Positions 1 to 10,148 of a stretch of 64,000 nucleotides of DNA are shown here, one piece after another (position 1 is the first letter of the stretch; each line of letters opens with the position of its first letter). The stretch is taken from contig OY856188.1 of assembly GCA_963693315.1 (NCBI GenBank), positions 218,497,789-218,561,788 of the forward strand. Reading direction: 5' to 3'. Both the position numbers and the translations under genes were made by a program. The notes beneath the pieces were generated by a model. It made no database searches. It was not told the DNA's origin and saw nothing but the letters and a program-made list of their open reading frames with translations. The stretch comes from Diogma glabrata. Taxonomy: Eukaryota > Arthropoda > Insecta > Diptera > Cylindrotomidae.

Positions 1-134
1 ATAATTTAATTCGTAAAATCAAAAAATTTTCGAAAAAATTTCAATGACTCGTGGTATTACAACCGACAATTTAACGAACAGAAATAGTAACATTATTTTA
101 TACAACATAATCATACATAATAAAATATTATTTC

Positions 135-658
135 CCCTGGTTAAACATTCCAATTCAAACCAATTAAAAAAAATTAATTGGATTAATCGGAATTCTGCAT
201 TGGGAATTTTCAATTAATTCCTATTCAAAAAATCTATTTCCAATACAATCCTATTCATTCCTGTTAAATATCTCTATTTTACTTTTCAACTGGCATCTAT
301 AGGAAATGTATATAAATAGGAATTAATTGGAAATTTCCATTGCAGAATTCCGATTAATCCTATTCATTCATATTAAATCTTTTCCAATTAAATCCTGTTA
401 AATTTATAAGATTGTTTAATATTTTTCTAAGTTCCTTTTTCCTATTGAATCTCTTAATTTCCGATTGAAACTCAATTGGAAATTTCCTTTAGAATCCTAC
501 AGAACCTCTTTTCCTGTTAAATCCCATTCATTCCGATTGAATTTTAATTGGTAGATCGAAGTCTTCCTATGAAACCAAATCAATACGATTTAATCCTATT
601 GAAATTATATTGGATTTAATAGGATTGAATAGGTTTAAATTGGAATTTTTAGCCAGGG
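135..658. mobile_element. 524-bp MITE, CCCTGG termini, TSD TC
   Basis: The ends are inverted repeats of about 27 bp, CCCTGGYTAAAMATTCCAAT onward, read inward from each side. The flanks carry a 2-bp duplication, TC at 133-134 and 659-660. The second copy of the surrounding repeat (near 1266) has an uninterrupted site with a single TC, which gives an empty site for comparison. The interior is non-coding and made of degenerate copies of a short TCCTATTNAAT-like word in both orientations. It shares its plan with the elements at 30942-36943, 42095-42393 and 42873-49040. The superfamily is not identified. Confidence 0.85.
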
Positions 659-770
659 TCATCTTAGTAGGCGCATAAATGTTATAAATTTGTAATTTAT
701 TTTTGACAAATAAACATAAACATGCAATCATTTATGAATGAAAACGGACATTTTTGCTATTTGCAAATTT

Positions 771-905
771 TTTTTTTTTTTTAATAAAATGTGTTGTGTA
801 ATAGGGTTTAGAATATGTGTCACAACAACACATAAATACCTTTTAAGACCTAGGTCTAGACCTGGGTCCCACAACAACTGGCGTTCTAAGGTGTAGATTG
901 TAGAT
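771..905. other. ~135-bp length difference between repeat copies
   Basis: This stretch is in copy A but missing from copy A'. It begins in a T run and contains CACAACAAC words on both sides of a palindromic core, GACCTAGGTC followed by TAGACCTGGGTC (about 848-869). No clear target duplication is seen, so it may be an insertion here or a deletion in A'. Confidence 0.5.
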
Positions 906-1030
906 TAACGCATTTTCACATAATTTTGTATGTGAATTTTTGTTTTAAATTAATATATTAAGTAGGCCGAAAATATTCGAAAATATTCGCTGTTCCTTCC
1001 CACCAGAGAAAAAAAATCATATATAATATC

Positions 1031-1190
1031 ACGAGTCGTCAAATAATAGTCGATTATTTTTCATAATCATTATTACAAATGTCATTTGACGTCCCGAGTG
1101 CGCATAGCGCACGAGGGAAATTTTTAACCTCAAATGGCATGAGTGGTAATGTTGAAAAATAATCGACTAATAATTTGGTGACGAGTTGTA
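1031..1190. mobile_element. 160-bp foldback MITE
   Basis: The left end ACGAGTCGTC and the right end GACGAGTTGT are inverted, and the similarity runs inward about 35 bp through an AGTCGATTATTTTTCA core. The centre holds a short GC-rich palindrome, GTGCGCATAGCGCAC. The segment sits between the two copies of the flanking repeat. The target duplication is unclear. Confidence 0.65.
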
Positions 1191-1197
1191 TTTAGCA

Positions 1198-1466
1198 GAC
1201 AATTTAACGAACAGAAATAGTAACATTATTTCATACAACATAATCATATATAATAAAATATTATTTCATCTTAGTAGGCGCATAAATGTTATAAATTTGT
1301 AATTTATTTTTGACAAATAAACATAAACGTGCAATCATTTATGAATGAAAACGGAAATTTTTACTATTTGCAAATTGCATTTTCACATAATTTTGTATGT
1401 GAATTTTTGTTTTAAATTTATATATTAAGTAGGCGGAAAATATTCGAAAATATTCGCTGTTCCTTC
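1198..1466. repeat. AT-rich repeat, short copy (A')
   Basis: This is the compact counterpart of 65-1000. It joins directly the blocks that the MITE and the ~135-bp piece separate in the long copy, and it gives the pre-insertion state of the MITE site. Confidence 0.85.
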
Positions 1467-1483
1467 CTACCAGAAAAAAATAA

Positions 1484-1661
1484 TCGAAACAAATCGTTTT
1501 GATTTGCTAAAAAATAGTTAATGAAGCGTTTTTATTGGACCTTATTGAAACTTTATTTAGTGAGTTGAGTTGTCGAAACAATTCGTTTTGATTTGTTAAA
1601 AAAAAATAAAAGAAGCGTTTTTATTGGACCTTATCGAAACTATATTTAGTGAGTTGAATTG
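1484..1661. repeat. Tandem duplication, unit ~89 bp
   Basis: Two head-to-tail copies start at 1484 and 1573, each opening TCGAAACAA and closing with GTGAGTTGAGTTG-like sequence. They differ by a few substitutions. Nothing coding is visible. The following ~100 bp is AT-rich and featureless. Confidence 0.8.
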
Positions 1662-1779
1662 TCCATTTTATCCATTCAAAAAATATCATAAAAAATCATT
1701 TAAAATTCAATACAACAATCAAGAAAACTTTTCAATTCAACCATTCGAACATATAAAATAAGTATCGGTACAGCAATAT

Positions 1780-1926
1780 CTCACTGCAGCGTATGACACG
1801 GTCTGGCGTATTGGGATTATATATAAGATGTTCAATGCAATACCTTGTAGCACCATCTCGCGTTTAATTAACAACATGCTGAGTAATCGTGTATTCAAAG
1901 TCCATATAAATAATTCCTGTAGTTCT
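1780..1926 (+). pseudogene. Non-LTR retrotransposon RT fragment
   Basis: One frame reads LTAAYDTVWRIGIIYKM and on to about NRVFKVHINNSC, 49 codons without a stop. This matches the RT segment of non-LTR elements that holds the first catalytic aspartate (the AAYDTV motif). Both sides dissolve into non-coding DNA, so it is a short truncated relic. It may belong to the same family as the 3'-end copies at 12719 and 49448, but the regions do not overlap and this cannot be tested here. Confidence 0.65.
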
Positions 1927-1979
1927 TTTAATTCGTGTAGTTCCTGAAAAACCTATATGCGTGTGTTGTGAATAAATTG

Positions 1980-2740
1980 TAAATGTGTTTGAGTCATCAG
2001 TTATAACTTGAGATCAACGCATTCATTAAATTATATATGATATTGATTTTTATGCGTCAGATTTATTATTCATCTACATTCCAACCATATTTATAAAGGA
2101 AATATTTCAAGACAGCGCTATTATTTTTAGCTGTCAAGCTGTCATCCTTGTTGTCACATCTATCAGCATGTCATTTACAAGTTATCTGATTGGCGTATCG
2201 TATCCTGTTACATCCATTAAACAACTTCCTGCTGATTATTTGATATCATGATTGTTAATGACTCATCCGGTTCCAGCGTTTTTGTGTAATCAACGCAATT
2301 GTACTTGAGATCAACGCAATTATAAAATTATTTATGAGATTGATTTTGATGCATCAGATTTGTTATTCATCTATATTCCTAACATCTATATTCCAACCAT
2401 TTTAACGATTTGCTTGCCAATAGATATTATCAGCTGATATAATCATCCAGTTTACACATTATAACAAGTCATCAGTTCGTACCTGTTCGTACCTGTTACA
2501 TCCAATTTATCCAGTTCCAGCGTTTTTGTGTGATCAACGCAATTGTTCTTGAGATCAACGCAATTATTTATGAGATTAGTTTTTATGCATCAGATTTGTT
2601 ATTCATCTATATTCCAACCATCTATATTACAACCATTTTAACGATTTGCTTGCCAATTGATATTATCAGCTGTTATAATCATCCAATTTACACATTATAA
2701 CGAGTCATCAGTTCGTTGTATTGTATCTGGCGTATTATAT
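1980..2740. repeat. Tandem repeat array, unit ~242 bp
   Basis: Two good copies start near 2268 and 2511 with TTCCAGCGTTTTTGTGT and TTGAGATCAACGCAATT. A more diverged copy starts near 2007. Each contains the words GCATCAGATTTGTTATTCAT and ATTATCAGCTG. The array lies upstream of the CR1-like ORF1 in the same orientation, so it could be that element's 5' UTR with repeated monomers; that is inference. Bases 2741-3262 hold TCATCAGTTCG-like words but no gene. Confidence 0.7.
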
Positions 2741-3262
2741 TATATTTGGTGTATTATATAACAACAGTATCTTGTGTCACGCATCAATTTACTTCCTGCC
2801 GATAATCTTTTACGTGTCATCAGTTCGGCGTATCCGGTTTCAATAAATAACTAGTCATCAGTTTCGGAGTATTACACAGCTAGTTGGTACAAGTCTTCAA
2901 CTATCAACTGTCAACCATGCTTCATCTTTTTATCAATAACTTGTACAAAACGTTAAATCCTATCTTAAAATTAATAGAGGGACACCAACCATACATCAAC
3001 TATCCTAGTTGAGCATCATCATATTCACTAGTCGGTATTATTTATCTTTTTTATGTTTTTTTAATTTTTCCGTTAAGTATAGTTTTTGATTTCATTAATT
3101 TTCTTTTTTCTTTTATGCTTATGCAGCGGAAGTGTTTTAATTGAGTCGCCATACTGCCGCTTAACCTAGTAGTTTACCTTCTAGCCTTGTGACGGTTTTT
3201 TTCTTTTTTCTTTTGGTGTACTGTGGGCTTGCTGGTTTCTTTATTTTGTTGTTACTATAACC

Positions 3263-4222
3263 ATGTCAAACTCTACCAAGTGTCCTTCTTGTGCCAAGTC
3301 CGTGTCCAATAATTCTAATTCTATTTTGTGCGGTGCGTGCGTGTGCTGGTTTCACCAGCCTTGCTCTGGTCTCTCCAGAACTAACTTCCAAAAGGCCTGC
3401 TCTGATAAAATTGGCTCCTGGCTATGCCCCCAGTATGCTACCAAGTTTGATACTTAAGATTTTAAATTTGGACTTATTCTGAGTAAGATATCCTCACTTG
3501 TGTTACTTTCCGCTGTCATAAAATCTGACATTCAAGCACTACGCAGTGATCTTGGTACCGTTAAAACCGATTTATCCGCCCTTCAGCAGGAGCACCTTGC
3601 TCTTCCAGGTCAGTTTGAGTCTTTTAAGTCTAGTCATGGTACTGCAATGACTACGCATGTCGATGCGCAGTTGGCACAGTTTCAAAGTTCACTTGCCTCC
3701 CTTCAGCATGCTAGTGACAATTTCCAGTTAGATCTTTCCAAAGTCCAGCTTGAGAGTCTTAAGCTACTCAGAGCTCAAAGGCGAAGCGATATTATTGTCT
3801 TTGGTATTCCTAGTTCTTATACTGATCTCTCTGATGTGGTCTCGCGTACTTTTAAAAATGTTTACCATAGTTTTGAAATGCCAATGTTATCATCATATCG
3901 CTGGCTAAATATACAAAAATCCTCGATACTAATTTCTTTCTCTAGTATTTATACCAGGGATTGCGTCATGAAGTCATATTTGATGAAAAAAGTTGAACTT
4001 CAAGTTATCGTCCCTGAAATCAATCTAAGGGGCAATGTCCACTTCAACGATAATTTACCACCTCTATTGGATGATCTTGCTAAGCGCTCTTGCGTATTGA
4101 AAAGGGGCAAACCAATTCTTGGTTTCAAGGTTGGTTATGCGTCTATCACAATTAATCTGCTGGATGGATCTATCTTTGAAACGTGCAGCCTGGATTCATT
4201 CTTGGTGAAATTTCCGACGTAG
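3263..4222 (+). pseudogene. CR1-like ORF1: PHD finger plus coiled coil
   Basis: One frame of 319 codons, broken by a single TAA at 3455. The N-terminus has a PHD-type zinc finger: CPSCAK, then CGACVCWFHQPC, and a last CPQ where the usual final cysteine is lost. After the stop comes a heptad-rich coiled-coil stretch (about 3515-3770) and then a block starting RRSDIIVFGIP that resembles the FP25K/L1-ORF1-like nucleic-acid-binding domain of CR1-group ORF1 proteins. In this family ORF1 binds the element RNA as part of the retrotransposition particle. ATG at 3263 is the natural start. ORF2 follows downstream in the same orientation. Confidence 0.75.
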
Positions 4223-4765
4223 CTGATTCTTCACCCAATTAATTTATTAAACTGTAAATTGCTGTTCTTTATTAATCTAAAGAGTTATCAATTTGCTGTT
4301 TTTAGTTGTATGTCATGTGATCTGTTTTTTGATATTTTTTTTAATACCATTATATTATGATCATGTGTTCTGATTCTTGATCCGTTTTGGTGAATTGCAG
4401 TGGTATCGTCAGTGGCTTAATATTGCACCCTTGCATTTTCATAATTGATTTTCTTTCTTGGTGGCTAATTCTTTTTGCGTAATTTTGTATGTCTGTTATT
4501 TTTCGGTTATTAATGCAATTCCTATATGGGTTCTTTGTTAATGTTTTGTGTTTTCATCAGTTCTTTATCTTCAATTCTTTTCCTCTCCTGTACCTTCCTT
4601 CCATTTTCCTTGTTCCCTTTCCTTTAGCACGACTCAGATATGTGTCCTTCGTTGGCATCACTGACTCTGTCCACCATGGCTAGTAATACACATTCGTTGG
4701 TAGCTAGTTGGTAGCTAGTAGACAATTCTATTTTATCTGGAGCTCTTAGTCTGTATCGTAAGTCC

Positions 4766-5535
4766 CTCAATGTTGGTCATTTCAACGCTCAGAGTCTGAA
4801 ACCTAGTCCTAATTCCACTAAACTGGAGGAAGTAAGGTCTATTCTGTCGGGTAACTTCCTTGACCTGGTGGGCGTTTCAGAAACCTGGCTTAAGTCTTAT
4901 GTTTCAAATTTGGCTGTTAGAGTTGATGGGTATCGCGTGTATCGTCATGACCGCCCGCGTAGACGTGGAGGTGGTGTTGCTCTGTTTGTTAATGAGAAGC
5001 TCAAATCAAAATTGATCGGCACATTTGATGATTTGGATGCTGAGGCTGTCTTGGTTCAGGTCCTGGTGGATGGCGGGAATATGTTGGTTGTTGTGCAATG
5101 GCAATTTTTTGCTCCTCGAGGATTTTTCGTCTCCATACGTTTCTCAGTTTTCTTCTATTGTTGTCTTAGGAGATTTTAACACAAACATTTTAATACAAGC
5201 AAATATGATGGGCGCTCTTGAGACCTGCTCTCTTCTAGGACTGAGCATTGTCCATAACAATGCGCCTACGCATTATGCTTATAACTCGCCAGTTGGGTCT
5301 TGTATAGATTTTGGCTTGGTAAGCGATATAATACTTTACTTAACATGAGCAGTCAGTTCCGAGTACCTGGCATCTCGGCTCACTCCTTCATATTCCTGTC
5401 CTCTAATCTGCCTAAGGTCCTGGTGCCAACCAAGAAATTTTTTCGTGACTACAATAACATCAATTTTGAGCTTCTCTGTAACGAGCTCTCGCTTGTTGAT
5501 TGGTCCTCTTTCTACACTTTTGTTATGTAGACTGG
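4766..5535 (+). pseudogene. CR1-like ORF2, endonuclease part
   Basis: The reading frame is broken by at least two frameshifts. In order one sees NVGHFNAQSL (endonuclease motif I, with Asn), LVGVSETWL (catalytic Glu), RRRGGGVALFV, then in another frame VVLGDFNTN (Asp/Asn motif), and back in the first frame VPGISAHSFIFL, where the usual SDH is SAH. That last change would remove a catalytic aspartate. The segment stops within the linker before the RT domain, at the edge of a later insertion. The region 4223-4765 is the inter-ORF stretch, without a recognisable gene. Confidence 0.75.
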
Positions 5536-6093
5536 AGTATGATAACGTAGAGCAGTTGAGTTCCCGATTTGTATAATGTCTGTTTTCTCACAATTCACAA
5601 TTTTGCTTACCACACGTAGTTCATAGTAGTTTCTCATTCGTCCACAGTCTATAGTCATATTTTCTTATAGTTTCCGTTACATAAATTTGTTCTTAGCATG
5701 AAACCATTAACAATAATATTTTACTTTGCAACCCCCTAATATTAGTTCATACTGCGTTTTCACCAGCATTTTTTCACCGTACTACCAAAATTTGAATTCT
5801 CCGGACCTTAACCGTAGTTGCTCTGAAATGTTTTCAAACCTCAAACAGCTGTGCATATTTGTCCAAGCGTCTCAATATTTTAAAAACTATTATTCTACCG
5901 TCCGTTTTGTCATGGTCTTTGAAAAGATATTATATTTCTTATATAGTTAATGCTAACAATTTCACTTTCCGTTATGAATCTCAATCTTATTGTAACACTG
6001 TTGTAATCTATTATTTCATAATACACAAACAACATAAAATCGGTTGAACTTACGTTTGATCCATTCTAATATGTTCATGTTTTTACCCGATGC
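5536..6093. other. Unidentified insert, left part
   Basis: Together with 9390-10148 this fills the gap between the two halves of the CR1-like element once the RTE (6107-9376) is removed, about 1.3 kb in all. No domain is recognised. Some short open frames are present but none has a known motif. No terminal repeats or target duplication could be fixed at the CR1 junctions. Confidence 0.4.
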
Positions 6094-6106
6094 GTTGGAA
6101 ATAGCT
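6094..6106. repeat. Target-site duplication, left (RTE)
   Basis: GTTGGAAATAGCT here and GTTGGGAATAGCT at 9377-9389 flank the RTE element, 13 bp with one mismatch. This supports target-primed reverse transcription of a full-length copy. Confidence 0.75.
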
Positions 6107-6265
6107 GGGTAGTGAAATCCGAAATTCTACGTCCACGCCGTGCTACCTGGGTAATGCTAACAGAATTAGGTTGGTGTAGTTGAGAGGGGCAGAGTAAATA
6201 CTGCTTATACTCAATGATTCTGCACCATGGCGAGTCATTGGCGCCACAAAACCAATGCAACTCAA

Positions 6266-6427
6266 GCGTCTGTTCTCCATGTTAGGGGTGGCTTGGAGCG
6301 GGCGTCTGTCTTGGATCAAGCGGCTCGCTATATAAACGTGTAGCGAGCGTCTGTTCTCCATGTTAGGGGCGGTTGGTAGCGGGCGTCTGTCTTGGATCAA
6401 GCGGCTCGCTATATAAACATGTAAAAA
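6266..6427 (+). promoter_or_regulatory. Two 81-bp tandem monomers with TATA-like box
   Basis: The copies start at GCGTCTGTTCTCCATGTTAG (6266 and 6347). Each ends with GGCTCGCTATATAAAC, which contains a TATA-box-like CTATATAAA. They lie about 100 bp upstream of the RTE ORF inside its 5' UTR. Repeated promoter monomers are known in other non-LTR elements, so a promoter role is a fair inference, though RTE elements more often have short unstructured 5' UTRs. Confidence 0.5.
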
Positions 6428-6526
6428 GGTTGTTTCTGGTGACCTTAAGATGCAGAACGAACCCATTCACGAAAATTTAGGTTGGACGAAGGGCTAACAC
6501 CCCATTTCCGTAAAAAACTACTTGTC

Positions 6527-9358
6527 ATGAATTCTGTACACAGGCCTCGGATTATCTCGGACTCATTATTAGAACGACCTCGGAAACTGTACCCGGACTA
6601 CGATTTAAAAATGGGAACCTGGAACGTGCTAAGCCTTAGAAGACCAGGAGATCTACTGAAACTTACAAACCAAATCAATAGCTATACACTGGATATAGTG
6701 GCGTTACAAGAACTAAGATGGCCAGGGAGTGGAATCCACGAAACAGCCAAGGGATATACTCTCTACTATTGCGGTCATGAAAACGGAGGAGAATTTGGAG
6801 TTGGCTTTCTCACACATCGTCGCGTGAATCAACATGTTATCGACTTTCGCCCAATTAATATGCGGATATGCACAATGAGAATCCGCACGCAAAAATTTAA
6901 TGTAACGATCATCAATGTTCATGCACCTACAGAAGACAAAGCAGATGACATTAAAGACCTGTTCTTTCTAGAACTCGAAGAAGTCATCAATAACATCCCG
7001 CGGCACGATATAAAAATCGTGGTAGGTGACTTTAATGCGCAAATTGGTAGAAGTGCAGAACTTAAAACACATGTCGGCCCTAACAGCTTGCATCATGCTA
7101 GTAACAATAACGGCTTTCGCACAGCTGAACTGGCTATGATGTATGATCTAGTAATTTCTAGTACTTTCTTTTCTCATAAGAGAATCCACAAAGCAACGTG
7201 GAAATCAAATGATGGAAGAACTGAAAATCAAATCGATCACGTCATGATTTCTAAGAGACACTCTACAAGTGTAACTGACGTTCGATCATACAGAGGTGCT
7301 GATATGGACACCGATCATATGCTTGTCATCTTTAAGTATAAGTGCAAATTATCATCTACATTTAATAGGCAAGCAAAAAAGACCGTGCGCTGGAATGTCG
7401 AAGCATTTAAACACCTGGAAACACTGAATAGATATCAGGAAATTGTAACGCAAAACATAGAAGAGCATGACATCCCATCTGAGATGCCATTAAACATACA
7501 AGAACAATGGCAAACGCTTCAATCAACCATCATATCCGCAGCACAAACTACAATCGGAAAACGACCACCGAAATCACGTAACGAATGGTTGAAGAGCTGT
7601 ATCGAAAACATCAACCAACATGCGGCTAATGGAAATTTGAAAGAGTGTTTTGCCAATGCGCGGAATCTGACCAAAGATTTCCACCCAAGATCTACAGCCA
7701 TCAAAAATGGAAACAACGAGCTTACAACAAGTGAACGTGATGTGCTGGAAGTATGGCGATCCCACTTTCAAGACCTACTGAATAGGACGAACGAAGTTCA
7801 TCCTATTCGAGCAATTGCTCCGTCAAGTGAGGAGATTTTTGTCCCTTACCCAACAATAGAAGAAGTGGAAGCTGCCATCAAAAAATTAAAAAATGGCAAA
7901 TCACCAGGTATCGATGGAATCCCTGCAGAACTACTTAAGAATGGAGGAGCAGCTCTGGTCTCACGTATATATGATCTGATTCTTGCAATCTGGGACCAAG
8001 AAGAACTACCTGCTGAATGGAAAACAGCTCTCATTGTTCCGCTACATAAAAAAGGTGACCGCCTAAAGTGTGCAAATTATCGTGGAATCGCACTGTTGAA
8101 CACTGCATATAAAATACTAGCTAATGTCGTACTCGCTCGGCTCATCCCGTTTGCCGAATCTATCATCGGCGACTATCAGTGTGGTTTTCGTCCCAACCGT
8201 TCAACCACAGATCAATGTTTTACCTTAAGGATGATTCTGGAAAAATGTTGGGAGTACAACATCAGCATTCACCAGCTCTACGTTGATTTCAAGCAAGCAT
8301 ATGATAGCATCATCCGCGACAACCTCTGGTCTGCACTCATATGCCTTGGTATTCCAGTGAAACTTGTTTCACTGTGCACAACATCGGGATCAAACTGTAG
8401 AATAGTAATCGAAGGGTCAGTTTTTGACTCTTTTGATATAACATCAGGTGTTCGACAAGGTGATGCACTCGCACCCGTACTATTTAATTTGGCGCTTGAG
8501 CACGCGATAAGAAAAAGCCGCATTGAGACACAAAACTGTATATTTAACAAATCTAGTCAAATTCTTGGCTATGCAGATGATATTGTGCTTCTCGGACGTA
8601 GAACAAGCGATATCAAGGATAGTCTCTCTCAGCTTGAAAGAAATGCTAAACGACTTGGATTATGCATTAACACCGGCAAGACTAAACTTTTAACAACATC
8701 CAGGAATATACCTCCCGGCAATCTGAATACTGGCGACTATGAAGTGGAACGTGTAGAAAACTTCAAATACCTCGGGTCTGTAATAACATCGTCAAATGAC
8801 ATGCAGGCAGATATTAAAGCTCGTGTCTCAGCCGCATACAGAGTTTTCTACGCATACTCAAAACTTTTGCGATCTAAACATCTTTCGCAGTCGTGTAAAC
8901 TCACACTTTACAAAGCATTAATTCGACCTGTGCTTACCTTTGGAAGCGAAAGCTGGACACTGACTTCCTCCGATTGTAGAATTTTATCAACATTCGAGAG
9001 GAAAGTCATACGAACAATTTATGGTCCATGTAAAGTTGCTGAAAATCAGTATAGAATCCGAATGAATCATGAAATCAGACAGCTTCTTGGAGGCTGCGAT
9101 GTAATCGGATTCATTAAATCTAACCGGATTAGATGGTTTGGTCATGTAGAAAGGGCACCATTAGATAGAATGATTAAAAAAGCGTCCCAACAACAACCAG
9201 CTGGTGTTCGTCGAAGAGAAAGACCTAGACAACGCTGGCGTGATGACATCATCCAAGACCTTCGTGATATAGGATGTCGAAACTGGGGTCAACTGGTCAT
9301 GGAACGAGACGATTGGAAGCTGATTGCACAGACGGCAAAATCCCCCCATGGGATGTAA
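6527..9358 (+). CDS. RTE endonuclease-reverse transcriptase
   Basis: This 943-residue polyprotein nicks target DNA and copies the element RNA at the nick. The frame is open upstream to 6482, but the first ATG is at 6527; the codon at 6482 is TTG, so 6527 is preferred. The endonuclease domain (about residues 28-280) keeps TWNV, LQELRWPG, VVGDFNAQIG, IDHVMIS and DTDHM. The RT domain (about 450-800) has NGKSPGIDGIPAELLK, the NYRGIAL block, GFRPNRSTTDQ, DFKQAYDS and YADDIVLL near residue 682. The C-terminal RWRDDIIQDLRDIG stretch is typical of RTE proteins. There are no stops or frameshifts, so it could be functional. Confidence 0.9.
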   Translation: MNSVHRPRIISDSLLERPRKLYPDYDLKMGTWNVLSLRRPGDLLKLTNQINSYTLDIVALQELRWPGSGIHETAKGYTLYYCGHENGGEFGVGFLTHRRVNQHVIDFRPINMRICTMRIRTQKFNVTIINVHAPTEDKADDIKDLFFLELEEVINNIPRHDIKIVVGDFNAQIGRSAELKTHVGPNSLHHASNNNGFRTAELAMMYDLVISSTFFSHKRIHKATWKSNDGRTENQIDHVMISKRHSTSVTDVRSYRGADMDTDHMLVIFKYKCKLSSTFNRQAKKTVRWNVEAFKHLETLNRYQEIVTQNIEEHDIPSEMPLNIQEQWQTLQSTIISAAQTTIGKRPPKSRNEWLKSCIENINQHAANGNLKECFANARNLTKDFHPRSTAIKNGNNELTTSERDVLEVWRSHFQDLLNRTNEVHPIRAIAPSSEEIFVPYPTIEEVEAAIKKLKNGKSPGIDGIPAELLKNGGAALVSRIYDLILAIWDQEELPAEWKTALIVPLHKKGDRLKCANYRGIALLNTAYKILANVVLARLIPFAESIIGDYQCGFRPNRSTTDQCFTLRMILEKCWEYNISIHQLYVDFKQAYDSIIRDNLWSALICLGIPVKLVSLCTTSGSNCRIVIEGSVFDSFDITSGVRQGDALAPVLFNLALEHAIRKSRIETQNCIFNKSSQILGYADDIVLLGRRTSDIKDSLSQLERNAKRLGLCINTGKTKLLTTSRNIPPGNLNTGDYEVERVENFKYLGSVITSSNDMQADIKARVSAAYRVFYAYSKLLRSKHLSQSCKLTLYKALIRPVLTFGSESWTLTSSDCRILSTFERKVIRTIYGPCKVAENQYRIRMNHEIRQLLGGCDVIGFIKSNRIRWFGHVERAPLDRMIKKASQQQPAGVRRRERPRQRWRDDIIQDLRDIGCRNWGQLVMERDDWKLIAQTAKSPHGM

Positions 9359-9376
9359 ACGCCAGAGAGAGAGAGA

Positions 9377-9389
9377 GTTGGGAATAGCT
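9377..9389. repeat. Target-site duplication, right (RTE)
   Basis: GTTGGGAATAGCT follows the GA-repeat tail of the RTE and matches 6094-6106 with one mismatch. Confidence 0.75.
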
Positions 9390-10148
9390 TATTTCATGAA
9401 ATCATCTTACAATATTGTGTATTACAAAATAATAAACAGAGTTTTTGTTAAAACGGAAAATGTACTAACATTTATTAACATAACATAAATTAACATAAAT
9501 ATCCTTTCAACAGAAACACTTTGTCGAATTTTTCGATATTAAAATTGCTATAAAAGTAATGACTATACAATTTTGTCTCTCTTAGTATATAATTCTTATT
9601 GGATATTTTGTTGTGCTGTGAGTGCCGTTGTCAGTGGAAATTAAAAACATCAACCATTATCTCTTATGTGATCTGTCAAGCATTTGTGAAGATTATAAAA
9701 TATGATTTTTTTTTGAAGTCCCGCTTTTGTATTAAATCTAAGTAGAAAATTTATAATAGTAGAAATAGTTTATTTATGGTGTGTTAATTCTGTGATGAAA
9801 ATTTGATGAAGAGAAAACTAAAAGAAGATAATATCGAGAGTCAAACCCAATTAAAAAGGTAATGTTATTTTATTTATGATGATCTGTTACACAGAAAAAC
9901 AATCTCAACTGTGATTATATAAAGTTAGTTGATGAATTTACATAATAACCTGTGATATTCTGTTTAACAGTAAGGAAAACAAAATAAACCATAATTGTAT
10001 TATTAAATAAAATAAATAGTCAAGATTCGGTGATGGCTAAAATGCAAAAGTGCTGTGATAAACTGTATATCCATTAAATGTTAATCATATATGAATCAAA
10101 TAATAGTTTAAGTTCTGTGTAAAAATGTTGAGTAATTCATAACTACAG
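9390..10148. other. Unidentified insert, right part
   Basis: AT-rich sequence between the RTE and the RT half of the CR1-like element. No domain is seen. One spot looks like a small coding exon: ATG at 9806 opens MKRKLKEDNIESQTQLK and meets a plausible splice donor (AAAAAG|GTAATG) at 9858/9859. No partner exon could be identified, so this is only a possibility. Confidence 0.35.

Larger units (their letters stand above)
65..1000. repeat. AT-rich repeat, long copy (A)
   Basis: Three blocks of this segment (about 65-134, 659-770 and 906-1000) recur in the same order and orientation at 1198-1466 with only a few mismatches. The extra DNA in this copy is two inserts: a MITE (135-658) and a ~135-bp piece (about 771-905). 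No coding potential is visible. The first 64 bases are AT-rich with nothing recognisable. Confidence 0.85.
6107..9376 (+). mobile_element. Full-length RTE-clade retrotransposon
   Basis: The element is about 3.27 kb, the usual size for RTE elements. It has a 5' UTR with an 81-bp tandem repeat, a single ORF of endonuclease plus RT, a very short 3' UTR and a GA-dinucleotide tail (about 9362-9376). A 13-bp target duplication flanks it. It lies inside unidentified DNA that itself splits the CR1-like element. The open ORF and the near-identical duplications point to recent insertion. Confidence 0.85.

Noticed and set aside
6482..6526. N-terminal extension of the RTE ORF
   Set aside because: The codon at 6482 is TTG; the first ATG is at 6527, so the extension is not a credible eukaryotic start.
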